Shown here in pieces: positions 35,137 through 46,764 of a DNA stretch of 64,000 nt. Numbering within the stretch: position 1 is the stretch's first letter; each line of letters starts with the position of its first letter. The translations under genes were made by a program, and so were the position numbers. The DNA comes from Rostratula benghalensis. Taxonomy: Eukaryota > Chordata > Aves > Charadriiformes > Rostratulidae. The stretch is from positions 473,819 to 537,818 of the forward strand of contig VXAI01000178.1 in assembly GCA_013399305.1 (NCBI GenBank). The letters are read 5' to 3'. The notes beneath the pieces are model-generated. The model had not been told where the DNA came from and searched no databases. It saw nothing but the letters and a program-made list of their open reading frames with translations.

Positions 35137-36591
35137 AGTTGATGAAGGAATCATCCCAGAGATGAAAGATGAAACGTGTATGAGTTTTATTCCACCCCAG
35201 AGAGTTCTGCACATTTTGGTGCTGATTACAACTCGGTGGATCAAGGATCACATTTCTCACTACGTGCTTTAGTTACTCCAGCGGAGCACTTCACCTGGGT
35301 GGAGCAGTAGGTTAGTCAGGATCGTGACTGCTTTGCTTTCTAGATTCATTCAAGGATGATGTAGCCCACTGGTGCAACTGGCTCACTGATCTGCAAAATG
35401 ATTTTGAAATCCCAGAGAGGAAAATGAGCCACAGAAGTGTCAAACCCCTTCACTAAGCATATGAGCGAGCAGGTATGATGTTGGGAATTTTCAGAAACCC
35501 ACTCACAGCTGAAGCCTGATGCCTGCAGCTATTTAGGTGGAAAGCCAAACAATTTGTCCAGCTTTTATATAGAAGTAGAAGTGACATTAGCCAACTTCGG
35601 CTAATGCACACATTCCTTTTTTACATGCTTTCCTTGGCCTCTCGTATACAATATTAATAGTGTTTCCTATACTGATCCTTCAAATCGAGTGGCTAAAAAT
35701 GATTAGCATCAAATGACTAATGCAAACGTCAATGAATCAGTAACTTTCTTATGGCACTGATATACTACGGTACTAACACACTACCAAGTTAACAGTTTTT
35801 TTAAAAAATAGTGCAAACTCTTCCCCCCAACCCTTTCCTTTTAATAATATGGAGAGTTTCAACCCTGTGTTCCCAAATCACACCCTGACAAAATGCCAAG
35901 GTCTTGTTTCACCGTGCATATGATTCTCATTTAGGAGACACAAATACTTAGATGAATCAACGTCAAAGGCTCATGTAAACAGAGCAATTCTGCAATGAGC
36001 TAATAACTCATGCACAACAAGGTATTTCGCTTGCTAGCTCTAAACAAATTATGAATGTTAAATAAACATCTTCCTCTTGCTTAAACTACTCAAAGGGAAA
36101 GGAAGCACCCGGCTGCTTTTAATAAAAATGTTGTGTAAAACGAGAGAGTCACAGATGGCAAGGTTTATTTTTTTGTTTTCTAAAGGGCGATTTTAATTTT
36201 GATTGAAGCTTGGTAATTTCTTTTCTTATTTGATTTCCCTAAAGCAAAGTTCCAGCAAATGTAGTTTTCCCAGTTTGGATACTTAGGCAGTGCTGAGCTG
36301 AAGTTCTCATCTGGAAGAGTTTTTCAGTCATTCACGGAAGATGTGATCCGGTGCCCATCAAAGTCAATAGGATTCTTTCTAGTGTTTCCAATAGGCTTTG
36401 GATGAAGGCTGTGGGGTTTGAGCTAAAGCCCAATAAAATCACAGAAAGGTGCTCTTGATCTTAAGAGAAGGTGGTTGAGACTCCTGCATATGCCCCACTT
36501 ACAAGGCAGTGGAGACTTTCTGTCAGAGGCTTCACCCAAAATGAAGCATTTGACCTAATGGGAAATTGCATTTAGAAATTGTCAGATTTTG
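35137..36591. other. Unique DNA, conserved-looking in part
   Basis: No gene. 35560-36150 is rich in homeodomain- and POU-like words (GATTAGCATCAAATGACTAA, AATGCAAACGTCAATGAATC) and free of repeats, the sort of texture seen in conserved non-coding elements. Without alignment this remains an impression. Confidence 0.45.
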
Positions 36592-36626
36592 AAATAAATA
36601 AATAAATAAATAAATATATATATATA
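36592..36626 (+). repeat. (AAAT)n-(TA)n microsatellite
   Basis: Six AAAT units run directly into five or six TA units. A compound simple repeat, likely length-polymorphic. Confidence 0.95.
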
Positions 36627-37600
36627 ATTTTGGATGAAGTTGTGTGTGTGTTAAAATTTATTACCCTTTTTTTCCCTCTGATTACAAAAGAGGAAGGATA
36701 TGAAAGAAAAAAGTGGGAAACGTTATGATTGATTTTTTTAGTTCACTGTAAAAGAAGTAAAACAGAAATAATCACTGAACCAAAATGCTGCATTCTGTAT
36801 TTCCTTATTCATTAAGGACTAATTTTCAGCAACACAAAAAAAGGGAGCATCACATCCATATCAAAGGCATAGAAAGTAAAAGAAAGTGATGATATTTTTT
36901 TACTTTAGGCATCAGGGTTTATTTTCAAATGGTGGACTGAGAGTGAACAAAGCTCTAGTGATGACATGTTACATCTGCCTTGCTTTTCACAATTTATACT
37001 CCTAACCTGATCATTTACTTAGATGCAATAATAATGGAAGATGTAAGATTAATGAATGAAGCACATATGAAGAATTCTAATTGTAATTATTTAAGTAAAA
37101 TAAAATAAAATAAAGTTGGAAAATCCTGTTGTAGGAAAATTCTTGGGCTAGCATACCAAATTGTCTACATTTTGTTTCTCTCTTTTGAAAATGGAAAAAC
37201 ATTAATTGCTAAGATAAATATTCTCACCTTTGGACAAGAAAAGTTTTTTATGTTCCATGAAATAAGCTGGTGACTGACAATGTTTTTCAAGTTCATCAAA
37301 ATGTTACTTCAAAGCTTTTTCAAACCATGATAGAGATTTTTTCATTCCCCCCATATATATTTAAAGAGGTATTTCTAAGTTCCTTTTTAAGTGAACCAAA
37401 ATGGAATCTGTTACCATAGAATTTAAATTCCTGTTTCTGCTTAGCATCCCTAAGATATAAACAGCAACTGGATATGAAATTTAACTCTGTTCTGTAGAAA
37501 TGCATTTTAGCCTTATTATACGGCAGTCACCACCTGACTCAGCAGAAATGGGTGCCAGGTCCTTTAGACTCCCAGGTCCTGTGTAGTGAGCCTCACATTG
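36627..37600. other. Unique AT-rich non-coding DNA
   Basis: A short (AAAAT)n array of about 3.5 units lies at 37097-37114. No gene or transposon recognised. Confidence 0.65.
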
Positions 37601-37832
37601 CATGAGGAGAGGTTTAGATAGGATAATAGGGAAAATTTCTCTGAAAAGATTGTCAAACAGTGAAACAGGCTGCCCAAGTAAGTGGTGGAATCATCACCCC
37701 TGGGGCTATTTAAAAGAAGGGCAGACATGGTGCTAAGGGACATGGTTTAGCAGTTTTGGCAGTGTTAAGTTGATTCTTGGACTCAATGATTGTAAAGGTC
37801 CCTTCCAGGCTAGAAAGTCCTATGATTCTATG
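37601..37832 (+). repeat. CR1 LINE 3' end with short ORF2 remnant
   Basis: AGGAGAGGTTTAGATAGGAT, GAAACAGGCTGCCCAAGTAA, TATTTAAAAGAAGGGCAGAC and GGGACATGGTTTAGCAGTTT identify the CR1 type whose 3' UTR carries the 'GGGACATGGTTTAG' box, also seen at 58636 and in reverse at 51546. It ends in TCCTATGATTCTATG. Heavily mutated, with no open ORF2 frame. Confidence 0.93.
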
Positions 37833-40800
37833 TACAAACCTGCTTTGTTTTGTGCAGTTGACTTTTAAAGTGATATTTTTTCTGCCCTGTACTTTCTGGG
37901 TGACTGTACACATTTTAGCAGACCTTTGACCTCTTTGGTTCCCTACAGCTCTGACTGTGACTTGAAGGAGGTGAGAGCAGGTCTGTCTTGAAGACCACCC
38001 TGCCGTTGCGATGGTTCATTCCCTTGGACCACTGGAAAGCACCAGTAGACTGGTAGAAGACAAATTGAGATCAGGAGGCACAATTGCATTAATCTCTTTT
38101 ACAGACTGAGGTAATATGTTGGCTCTTTAACTTTGAAAAGGAAAAAGACACTCATAGTTCTGCTGCAGGAAGATTAATTCCACTCTACTAGATCAGATAG
38201 ATTTCTCAGTTACAATGCAAAGAAATGTGCAAAGCAAACTCTAGTTTTTTTGAGAAAAATAATATTAGATGTTTAAAGAAATAAACCATTATTTTTAAAA
38301 AGGTCATCCTTTTCTTTTGCAGGTTTTTCAGGTTGTGTTTCAAATGGCCAGCCAGAGACAAATGATGTTTATGAAAATACTTGTAGTTTCTCTGTGAGAA
38401 AAATGTGAGTGAAAAGCAATAAAGAGTACAAAAAAAGAAGTTATTCAGTTGGACTATAGCAGGATTTTATTAGATCTATAAAAACCATTCCTTTAAAGAA
38501 AAAAATGTTCAGTTATTTTTGCAAGAAACCCCTATCTCAGCAGGGTGCAGGGAAGGTGGATAAAAAGTAAAAGGAAAGAAAATGTGGATGGAAACAGTGA
38601 AATAGTTTGAGTAAAAAACCACATAGGCTGCTATTGACGTGCCCAATGTTGTTCTTTTACAGCATATTTAATGGTCCCAAAAGAGATGGAGAAGCCTAGA
38701 TCCCTAGTATCAGGCAAAGAAAACCCACCCAGAAGCAGAGCATTTGTAGCTGAGAGGAAGATATCACTGGGTATTAATAAGCAGGAAGAGTGAGCAATGG
38801 GGCACCCAAAGGAGATGCCCACCCTTACAGGCTTAGCCAGAAAAAATGTACTTCCTAAATGTCGTTCCCATGAAGACAGCCTGAAAGCCAATGTGAACAA
38901 AACGGAGGCGTTCTCTCCCTCTCTTCCTGCTGTAGCAGTTTCTCTGGGCTTTATTTTCTCTTTTGTTGTTAATGGAGTTTGGTAACCCAGGGAGAAGTCC
39001 GTGCAGGGGCAGGAAGGGCACTTCCCCAGCTCTACGCTCCTGATTGCTCAGAGGTGCCACTCCCATTGGTATTAATCAGTGTAAGACCATCAGAGCTTGG
39101 CTCTGGCTCCAAGTGAAGCAAGATCCTGCTCTGTTGCCTGGAAAACATCTGCTGGGGTGGAAAGAAGGAACAACAAACACAGGAGAGAGGAGGGAGAGCT
39201 GGGACATAGAAGCTACAGACCTTTCAAGGTCTGATCCAAAGCCCACACTGAATCAGTGGCTCTCATGACTGAGGTCAAAGGGTTCTGGATCAAGCTCAGG
39301 AAGGTTCTTCTAAGCTTTCAGAGCTAGGATTTTCAACCCTTGGATTGCAAACCCATGATGGGTTATGATCTGGGATAGTCAACCATAGCAAAAACCTCCA
39401 AAAGAACTCTTCAGTTCACTAAAAGATGGGGAAGGTTAACTTCACATTAAAACCTTGAGGGATCTGTAAAACAGAAGTCGTCTACCACCTTCAGAGAGCA
39501 GTTCACTGCCTTTTCCCTGCTCTATTCCTCTACTCCATTACCACTGGGAGCTTCCTTAAAGCCTACCACCTGAATAGAAAAAGAAATCATACCCAGATAT
39601 TTGGATACAATTTGTTTTCTTGAGTCTTAATTCCACCAGGAACTACACTACCACAAATTTTAGCTATGCAAGGAAATATTGACAGAAAAAAAACCCCCAA
39701 AACAATGAAACAAGTGCACAAAACCAAAGGGAGATCCAAGAGTATGGAGCAGCTCCATTACATCAGCTCATCATCTAGGAACCAGTAGTTGTGACTGCAT
39801 TCAGAGGTAGATTCAAAACTGGGCTTAACACCAAATTTGATTGTCTTTCCATCCACATGAATGCTCTTGAATCAAGCCTTGAGTGACTGGAATGACCAGG
39901 ACTGGTTCAGGCTTAGCACTGTCTAAGCTTTTGTGCATGCTCTGAGGAATGTTCCAGGTGCACCTTTAGTCTGGCCCACCAGTGGTAGCCTCCATTTTTC
40001 TCATCTGCTCATGCAGTATTGCCTTGTAAGAGGTGTAAAGGAGGCAGGGACCTTCCTAGAAGTACCAAGTCTTCTAGAGGGGACAAAGAGTCAGTTTATC
40101 TGGTCCATAAAGCAGCTGTTTCCAGGAATACTCTGAATTTCAGTCTGTTCTCCTGAAGTACGGCATAAGAACATCTCATCTTTTTTGTCCAAGGGAAAAA
40201 AGAGAAAGATGAGATTATCTTTTAGTTAATAACTTTAAATTCTTGCATTGTTTAATGGCATGGTAATACCCATTTCTGATGATTATTACATCAGGATGAC
40301 ACAAGACTATTAGCATGCTAAGAGGCAGAGCACAGTACAATACAATAATCCTTCAGCTGGAACCACATCTGATATCTTTGGTTTTCAGAACTACATGTAC
40401 ACCATGACCCAGCCAGACTTGGTAGGGTCTAAGTAGCGGAAGTGGAGTTCTGCCAAGAAAACCTTCAAAGCATGGATGTGCCTTCATTAGGGAAGTGCTG
40501 CTCTAAAGATCAGCTCTCACATCCCACAGCAAACAAGTTAGGAACACTTTTCCTAACACAGTTAGGAAAGGGAAATCTGGTTACGGGAACATTTCCTGCA
40601 CTAAACTTTGTTCCAACATAGATTTTCTCATCCACCTGCTTCAAAGCTCCTTTATAGAATCTGGAGCAGAGTCTGAGACATGCTTTGATGATGTGTATCT
40701 GCCTATACAAAACCACTGGTGTGTAGAAAAGGTTTATAGTCAGATATTCGTTTTTCTGGTACAAGGAAGCACTGAAGAAACCCTCATGAGAACTTTGAAG

Positions 40801-42875
40801 AACACTACTGTGACCGCACCACTCAGCGCACGCGCAGGTTTAGTGTTGGATGAACTCCAAGCTGAAGCAAATTATACGGATGCCAATTCTCAGCTTGGTC
40901 AGGCTGCATAGCCCTGACATTGTCTGGTAGAAACATACCTGGTTTTATCTGCCAAAAATCTTTGGAAAGAATCTACTGGGGAAGTTGCAAACTGCTCAAA
41001 TCCCATAGATCTTTTGCTCTTTTGGCTTTCTTATAACTGTTGCCAGAGGCCCTAAAAAATGAGTTTGGGATTCAAAATTCCTTGTATGATTAAAAGTGCT
41101 GGTGGATGGCATAAAGTTTCTACTACAGGACTCCGGTAAAATTGATGTTATTGTACTAGGAGTCTCCAGGAACTAATAATGCTTGTGTCACATTGATGAA
41201 GTCTGCAGTGGTTCTGTGCTCTTCTTATGGTGATGCTTTTGAATCCTTTGATCAACTACTGTCGAGTATGACAGAAGGCAGGGAACATTAAGTTTCCCAC
41301 AGTTATGAAGAAAAAAAAATATGATTAGGAAAGGGAAAGAGAAAGATAATCTATGAGTGTCCTACCAAAAGAAAATGGGAATGTGACACTAAGGTGTCTA
41401 AAGAGTTAGGAAAGAATACAAATACTGACTTTCAGGAGATTTATTTTAATCTGAACTCATGCATTAGTAGACACAGAAGATTCTGACTACGAGACCTTGT
41501 ACTGTAGGAAACCAAACTTCACCTGTTTCATCACTCAGGACTTATTAACTCTCTGGCTAGCAATTTTAATTCTGCTTTTTCCCTTCCTCGTTTCTCTTCA
41601 CAAGTATTGTTTGGCTCTGTGTGTTTGTGTTTGATTACTCTCCCCTTTCCCATATCCAGATTATCCCTGAATACAGGGTCTTTGAACAGCACTTCATGAA
41701 GCTATTGTCCACGTACTTTGGATTTTTCTGTTCCAAATTGGTTGGAGACAGATTTATATTAAATCAAGTACCTTTTAGGAATCCTCCCCCCTCAGCTGCT
41801 CTATACATCTGGAATGCTCTTTCTTGTCAGAAGCCGAGGGATGGTGATCAGTTTGTGCTTCAAATTTTCTTTATGGTTTTGTGAAGAATCATGCTGGCCA
41901 TGACAGCCTCTTACCTTGTTTTTATTTCTGTTAAAAATTAAAATAAAAGAATGTTTTTTTGAGAAGATACTTTGAGGAAAACATTTCCACTTCTAACTAG
42001 AAACAGGCTTTTTCTGTTCTTAACAACAGATTGAGGATTTCAAATGCCAGAACTATTTCAATTTTTTTTTGTTGTTTAATAACACAAAAACCAACCAAAC
42101 AAAAAATCTTAAAAGGAGAACCATGCCCAAATGGGACCAGCCCAGATGTCCGTGTTCCATGTTCCTTGGCCATCAGTGGATACTCATTAAACTGCTGAGC
42201 TTTAGGGTTATTTACCTGCTGAGACAAGAATGTCTCACCACTCCAGATCACTGCAAGTGTACTGAGAAGTGTGTTAGAAAATTGTCTGTAAAGAGTTGTA
42301 TGCAGAAGCAGAGAAACTAGATGGGAGGTAGAGCCTTGTCCAAAGTTTCCACATCTAGACCTCTACCTGCTGTAGTTAATCTAAGCTGAAGCAACGAGTA
42401 TCATGGGACTGAAATACCTTTCTCTCAGTCTTCTTACTGGCATTAGCTTTGGAAAACAGTCAGACCAACACACAGGGAGGTAACATACCAGCAGTCATCC
42501 CTTATGCTAATAGGGGACTAAGTTTTCGTCAACCAGTCCAACCCACTCTATAACACAAGATAAATCAGCTTTCCAATGATTTTTGGCTCTTCCTTCTCCA
42601 ACCACAGTGGCTGGATAGAAGGCTGAATTACTTATTCTTTATCCCTGAAAATAAAAATAAATCTTCTATATGTGTGCTTGCATGTAATCTTCATTTTATA
42701 GCCCTGTTTCAAGGCTAGCTCTGTCAAGCTTGAAGTATTTCAGAAAATCATTTCTAGGATTTGAAGCCACTGAAGTGTTGCGGACAACAGCTCGATGTCA
42801 TATTTTATTTTGACGGGACATGTGTTATGAGTTCAATATGAAGCAGCACACAAGTTCAGTAGCATACTAATTTGT
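37833..42875. other. Unique non-coding DNA, no gene seen
   Basis: Five kilobases without a convincing repeat or gene. Open frames reach about 90 codons only. The frame at 41621-41884 contains SAALYIWNALS, faintly like the 'P.LWNSLP' tail of LINE reverse transcriptases, but too weak to call. Confidence 0.65.
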
Positions 42876-42893
42876 GAGCCTAACATTAGGCTC
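42876..42893. repeat. Perfect 7 bp inverted repeat, 4 nt loop
   Basis: GAGCCTA, loop ACAT, then TAGGCTC. It could form a short hairpin in single strands. It sits in a repeat-free stretch (42750-42980) with a few CpGs. Confidence 0.9.
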
Positions 42894-43491
42894 TCGGTTA
42901 TTTCATGAGGCATTCTCCTTGTTAGGGGCCCTTTTAGTCCTCTCCTATTAATACCTGCTGAGCATCACTGCTTAAAATGGACAGCACAGAGGGGAAACCC
43001 TTTCTTTCCCTTCCCAGAAACTGTTCTATGCATTCTGCTTGCCTCCTTTTTTTCTTGAAAAACCAAGAAATGAAGCCTACCTGGCATGCAGCCACGCAGT
43101 GCACTACCAACGCAGGGTTACAGTTAGTGTCCTCTGTTTATGAAGTCCTTGTTGGCCCAGCCCATTCAAATATGATCCCTCATCATCTCACCACGTCTGC
43201 AATGACTACCTGGGCAGCCTTTTTTTCAAGTCACGAAACATACCTTTGTTTGATTTATCTGTGGGTAGAAGTTTCATGTGGGCAGTTGCTGTTGGGTGAG
43301 GACACCATTTATGGATCCTATTCCTGCTCCAGGGCATCCTGTGGTGCTCATCCTGGGCAGGATCTGCTCCTCCTGGTGAGGAAGTGGAAGACATGGAGAT
43401 ACACATAACAACAGACAGGTCAGTAGAGGGATGTTTTTTAAAGCCATCCCAAGCTTGGATGCCAACAAGAGACTTAGCTCTATGTGCATCT
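42894..43491. other. Unique non-coding DNA with a 143-codon chance frame
   Basis: The frame 42977-43408 has no domain and is overlapped by minus-strand frames. No repeat recognised. Confidence 0.6.
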
Positions 43492-43521
43492 AATTAATCA
43501 TCTAGATTAGGATGATTAATT
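43492..43521. repeat. Perfect 11 bp inverted repeat, 8 nt loop
   Basis: AATTAATCATC, loop TAGATTAG, then GATGATTAATT. Each arm holds homeodomain-type TAAT/ATTA cores, so paired protein binding is as plausible as hairpin formation. Chance occurrence in AT-rich DNA is also possible. Confidence 0.93.
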
Positions 43522-44145
43522 TCAATTTGAATACCTTTGTGCTATGTGAAGGTAAGTGAATCCCATCCATGGAGCATAAAATTTTGCTTCCAAACTGGAC
43601 TTTCACTGCCTGTTCCTACAGGAAGCTTATAAAATACTTCTCTAAAAAGTCACTTCTCTCCCTGACCGCTTGTAGGGATAACTAAAGTGTTAAGGCTGGA
43701 GCAGACCACACAATAACTTACATCCTCTGTCTTGAGGATTTTTGTTTTTTCCAAACTGTTGGGTCCCTGCATCCACTTGATTTCCTAAATAAATCTCAAA
43801 ATATCTGATATTTTTCTCCACCCCTTTTTAATTTGTTGGCAGGATTTTTGAGGCTTCATCTTTCGAAGCTGTCCTCTGGCTTCACTATTCTCTCTTCTGT
43901 CATAAGACACAATTTTTGCTTCCTCTGTTGACTAATAATGTTGGGGTTAATGTGTTGACTTTTTTTTTTTTTTTCCCCAGTGTTTTCCCTGCAATACTTC
44001 AGGAATTTCGCAGCTACTGGTGTGCATCTCTGAAAGACACCATTTTTAGCTTGCAGCTGAAATAGATTAAATCTAAAAGGAGAATTACTCTAAGTATTCA
44101 TTGTAAAAGAAATGTTCTACATCTATGACTACTTGCGTTAACCTC
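43522..44145. other. Unique non-coding DNA
   Basis: A T18 run followed by CCCCAG lies at 43959-43981, resembling a polypyrimidine tract plus AG, but no open exon-like frame follows. No gene. Confidence 0.6.
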
Positions 44146-44215
44146 AGGCCAGAAGGTCCAGAAGATCTGGTATGACCTACTTTACTCATCTACTTTACAC
44201 AGGCCCTACACATTC
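44146..44215 (-). repeat. Ancient CR1-type LINE 3' end, fragment
   Basis: AGGCCAGAAGGTCCAGAAGA, TATGACCTAC and TTTACACAGGCCCTACACAT follow the order of the old consensus (CCAGAAGGGACC, TCTGACCTCCTGTATAACACAGGCCATAGA) with an insertion in the middle. It shares the CACAGG box with 2585-2640. Confidence 0.5.
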
Positions 44216-44310
44216 TTTACACTGAGTAATAATTATAATGTTGGATTCTGAGGGTATTCTAAGATTATAATATCTGTTTTCATTACAAATTAGAATGAGG
44301 AGATTAGTTC

Positions 44311-44338
44311 TTTTTTTTTTTTTTTTAAAAAAAAAAAA
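44311..44338. repeat. T16-A12 homopolymer switch
   Basis: Sixteen T residues pass directly into twelve A residues, a self-complementary low-complexity tract. A second T17 run lies at 44491-44507. Confidence 0.97.
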
Positions 44339-44627
44339 CTAAATGGAATTGCTTCTGTCAAATTGTTTTCCTTCGACATTTTTAATGAATAATGAAATAG
44401 TTCAGCATTCCTTGAAAGTTGAATGTTTCCCTTGGATTCACTGATCTGACCTGAAGCATTTTATTTGATATTGGTTCAATGGTAATCTGCTTTTTTTTTT
44501 TTTTTTTGCACTGCAGCACATTGCCACTTAGAAGCTGTAGTCCCAAGCCTGCTGGGGTCATTATCACCCTTGGTAGGTTTTATAGCTGGGTTGTCCTTCC
44601 TATAACCCCATAGTCCCATAGTACAGT

Positions 44628-44756
44628 CTCCATCCTTGGACATTTTCAAAATCAAAGAGAGTTTATTCTAACTTTACAGGTAGTGTTGAAAAGGCGGTTG
44701 GACAAGATACTAATGGATATCCCTTCCAACATAAACTTTCCCTTGATTCTGCAATT
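44628..44756 (+). repeat. Worn CR1 LINE 3' end
   Basis: AGTCTCCATCCTTGGACATT, TTCAAAATCAAAG, CGGTTGGACAAGATACTAAT and ATCCCTTCCAAC match the older CR1 3' region (consensus GTCTCCATCCTTGGAGATATTCAAAA, GTTGGACTAGATGA, CCCTTCCAACC). It is strongly diverged, with an unmatched piece in the middle and a worn tail (TTGATTCTGC). Confidence 0.7.
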
Positions 44757-44945
44757 AAAAGTCTGTTTAAGAGGACTGGAGTTGCTCCTTCCAGAGTTCT
44801 GGTAAATCTAGATTTCAGTCTTCAGTCCCATATCTGACCCTGGCTAAGAGCTGTCACATGCATAGATACGTCATTTATTTCATTGATACTTTCCAGTCAT
44901 ACTTGTTCTGTACTTGTACTTGAAGGCATCAATCAGGTTTCATCT

Positions 44946-45350
44946 ATCACAGAATCACAGAATGATATGGGGTTAGAAAGGAACTCTGGAGATCATCTAG
45001 TCCAGCCCCTTGCCAAAACGGGTCTACCCAGAACAGGTTGCACAGGAGGTTGTTCAGGCAGGTTTGAATGTCTCCAGAGAAGGAGACTCCACCACCTCTC
45101 TGGGCAGCCTCTTCCAGGGCTCTGCCACCCTCAAAGTGAAGAAGTTCCTCCTCGTGTTTAGAAGGAACTTCCTATGTTCAAGTTTATGCCCATTAACTCT
45201 TGTCTTCTCACTGGGGACCACTGAAAAAAGACTGGCCCCATCTTCTAGACACCCATTCTTTAAGTAATTACAAGCATTGGTTAAGATCCCCCTTTGATAT
45301 TCTCTTTTCCAGAATAAAAAGATCCAAGACCCTCAGCGCATGAGTGAATA
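44946..45350 (-). repeat. CR1 LINE, ~405 bp, older type
   Basis: It begins ATCACAGAATCACAGAATGA (inverted tail), then GGAGATCATCTAGTCCAGCC, CCACCTCTCTGGGCAGCCTC, TTCCAGGGCTCTGCCACCCT and TGAAGAAGTTCCTCCTCGTG, and continues into TTCTCACTGGGGACCACTGA and TTTAAGTAATTACAAGCATT. This order fits the older CR1 type with a GGGCACCACTGAAAAGAG-like ORF2 end. It is truncated at its 5' end near 45350 and carries no intact frame. Confidence 0.93.
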
Positions 45351-45964
45351 CTTGAGATGTGTTGCCCACAGCTAATATTAGGTTGCCAGAAGATGGTTTC
45401 TCCTGGCCTCAAAATATATGCAGGCTATGCATGTTAAGAGAGATCAAGTCCAGTTCTCTCCCAATCTCTGTGCTTCTCTCCTTCTATTTCCTTCTTTCCC
45501 TGGGTCATCTGTATGTTGCAGTAGAGTCTAGGAAAAGATCAATCCTGTAACTTCCCCTGCTGCTGATGCCAAGTTTGCACCAAGGACTCTGGCAAGGACA
45601 TGGCTAAAAGATGTTGAGCCAGAGCTCTCTCTCTGGAGAGCTTCCCAAAGTAATTCCATCTAAAGGAAAAAAAGCTCCAGAGAAGTACTGTGTTTCTTAT
45701 AAAACAGATGTTTTAATGCCTTGCCAATGCCTAATAAATGGCAATGTATTCACACTGTCAAGGCTGTAAACTTAATAAATTATATTTAATACTGATATAA
45801 ATACAGAAAACCACACTGAAAATAGACAAGTAACCTTGTCTTATATAAGAGCAAAAATGCTGGTATGAGATTTCACCCAGGCACATGTGGGTGTGGATCT
45901 GTATATATCTGTGAATATATACAAGGGAATGTTACTAATTAGCTGAACGGTTCTGGGTTACTTA
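45351..45964. other. Unique non-coding DNA
   Basis: AT-rich, with no gene or repeat recognised. Confidence 0.6.
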
Positions 45965-46112
45965 GTCAAGACTCACCTGCAAAAAGAAAAAAAAAGAAGA
46001 AAAAGAAATAACCAAAAAAAAAAAGAAGAAAAAAAAAAGAGAATGTGTAATGTCAGGAGGACTGGGGTAATGCCTTGAAAATTGTGATTCAAAAGTCAAA
46101 GCTAAAGCCTTA
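45965..46112 (+). repeat. Purine-rich module, copy 1 of a local duplication
   Basis: GTCAAGACTCACCTGCAAAA, a ~65 bp A/G-rich tract, then AATGTGTAATGTCAGGAGGA, CTGGGGTAATGCCTTGAAAA and ATTCAAAAGTC. The same order recurs at 46618-46740 with perhaps 15-20% differences. It is not a family that I recognise. Confidence 0.8.
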
Positions 46113-46578
46113 GCACTGACTAAAGGTTTCCATAATTTATCTCATTCTTTTCAGCTACATTACCCTGACTTGCATTGCAAAAATTAAATGAGGACTAAAG
46201 CTGTTTCAGGTAATTCTGACAGCAACAAGAGATACAGCCAACACTTTGAGGGAGTCAAGACTGAGTGACTGTCTAAACACTTCCACCTTCTGTCTCCAGA
46301 GACTGAATTCTAGAGACAGAATATAAAAATGATGGATAAAAATAGCTACTGTTCTACAGCCATTTATCCATGTTGGACATGCAATTTACATGGGCAGAGT
46401 CTCTATTCAGGTCTATTCATGCTTCTGACCTTTTAGATCAGAACAAGTGAAGGACATGAGTAGAGTAGTTACGATTTTTTTCATGCTGGCACATGATGGG
46501 TTCTGGTTATACACATGGGATGGTGTTATCAGTGTATTTACAATTCTGCTCTCCGGAGTCTCCAGTGATCACAGTGAA
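46113..46578. other. Unique DNA between the two module copies
   Basis: No gene or repeat recognised. Confidence 0.55.
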
Positions 46579-46740
46579 ATCTGTGCTTTGGCTGTTTTAA
46601 TCATAGAATAGTTTGGGTCAATCAAGACTCATCTGCAAATAGGGAAAAAAAAAAAGATAAGAAAAAAAACAAGAAGGGAAAAAGAAGGGAACGTGTAATA
46701 CCAGGAGGACAGGGATAATACCTTGAACTGCCACTCAAAA
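46579..46740 (+). repeat. Module copy 2, with a CR1-tail-bearing flank
   Basis: 46579-46618 (ATCTGTGCTTTGGCTGTTTT, then AATCATAGAATAGTTTGGGT) is repeated 162 bp downstream at 46741-46788, where it continues into a real CR1 3' end. 46618-46740 repeats the module at 45965 (AATCAAGACTCATCTGCAAA, A/G tract, ACGTGTAATACCAGGAGGAC, AATACCTTGAA). So a tandem duplication of about 162 bp appears to have included the last ~20 bp of the CR1. Confidence 0.75.
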
Positions 46741-46764
46741 ATCTGTGCTTTAGCTATTTTAATC

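Noticed and set aside
41621..41884. SAALYIWNALS peptide resembling a LINE reverse-transcriptase tail
   Set aside because: Only a short similarity, and the expected following FK..LKTHLF-type segment is absent. Cannot be told from chance.
43959..43981. T18 followed by CCCCAG, like a splice acceptor
   Set aside because: No open, domain-bearing exon or donor site follows. A T tract in AT-rich DNA is sufficient explanation.
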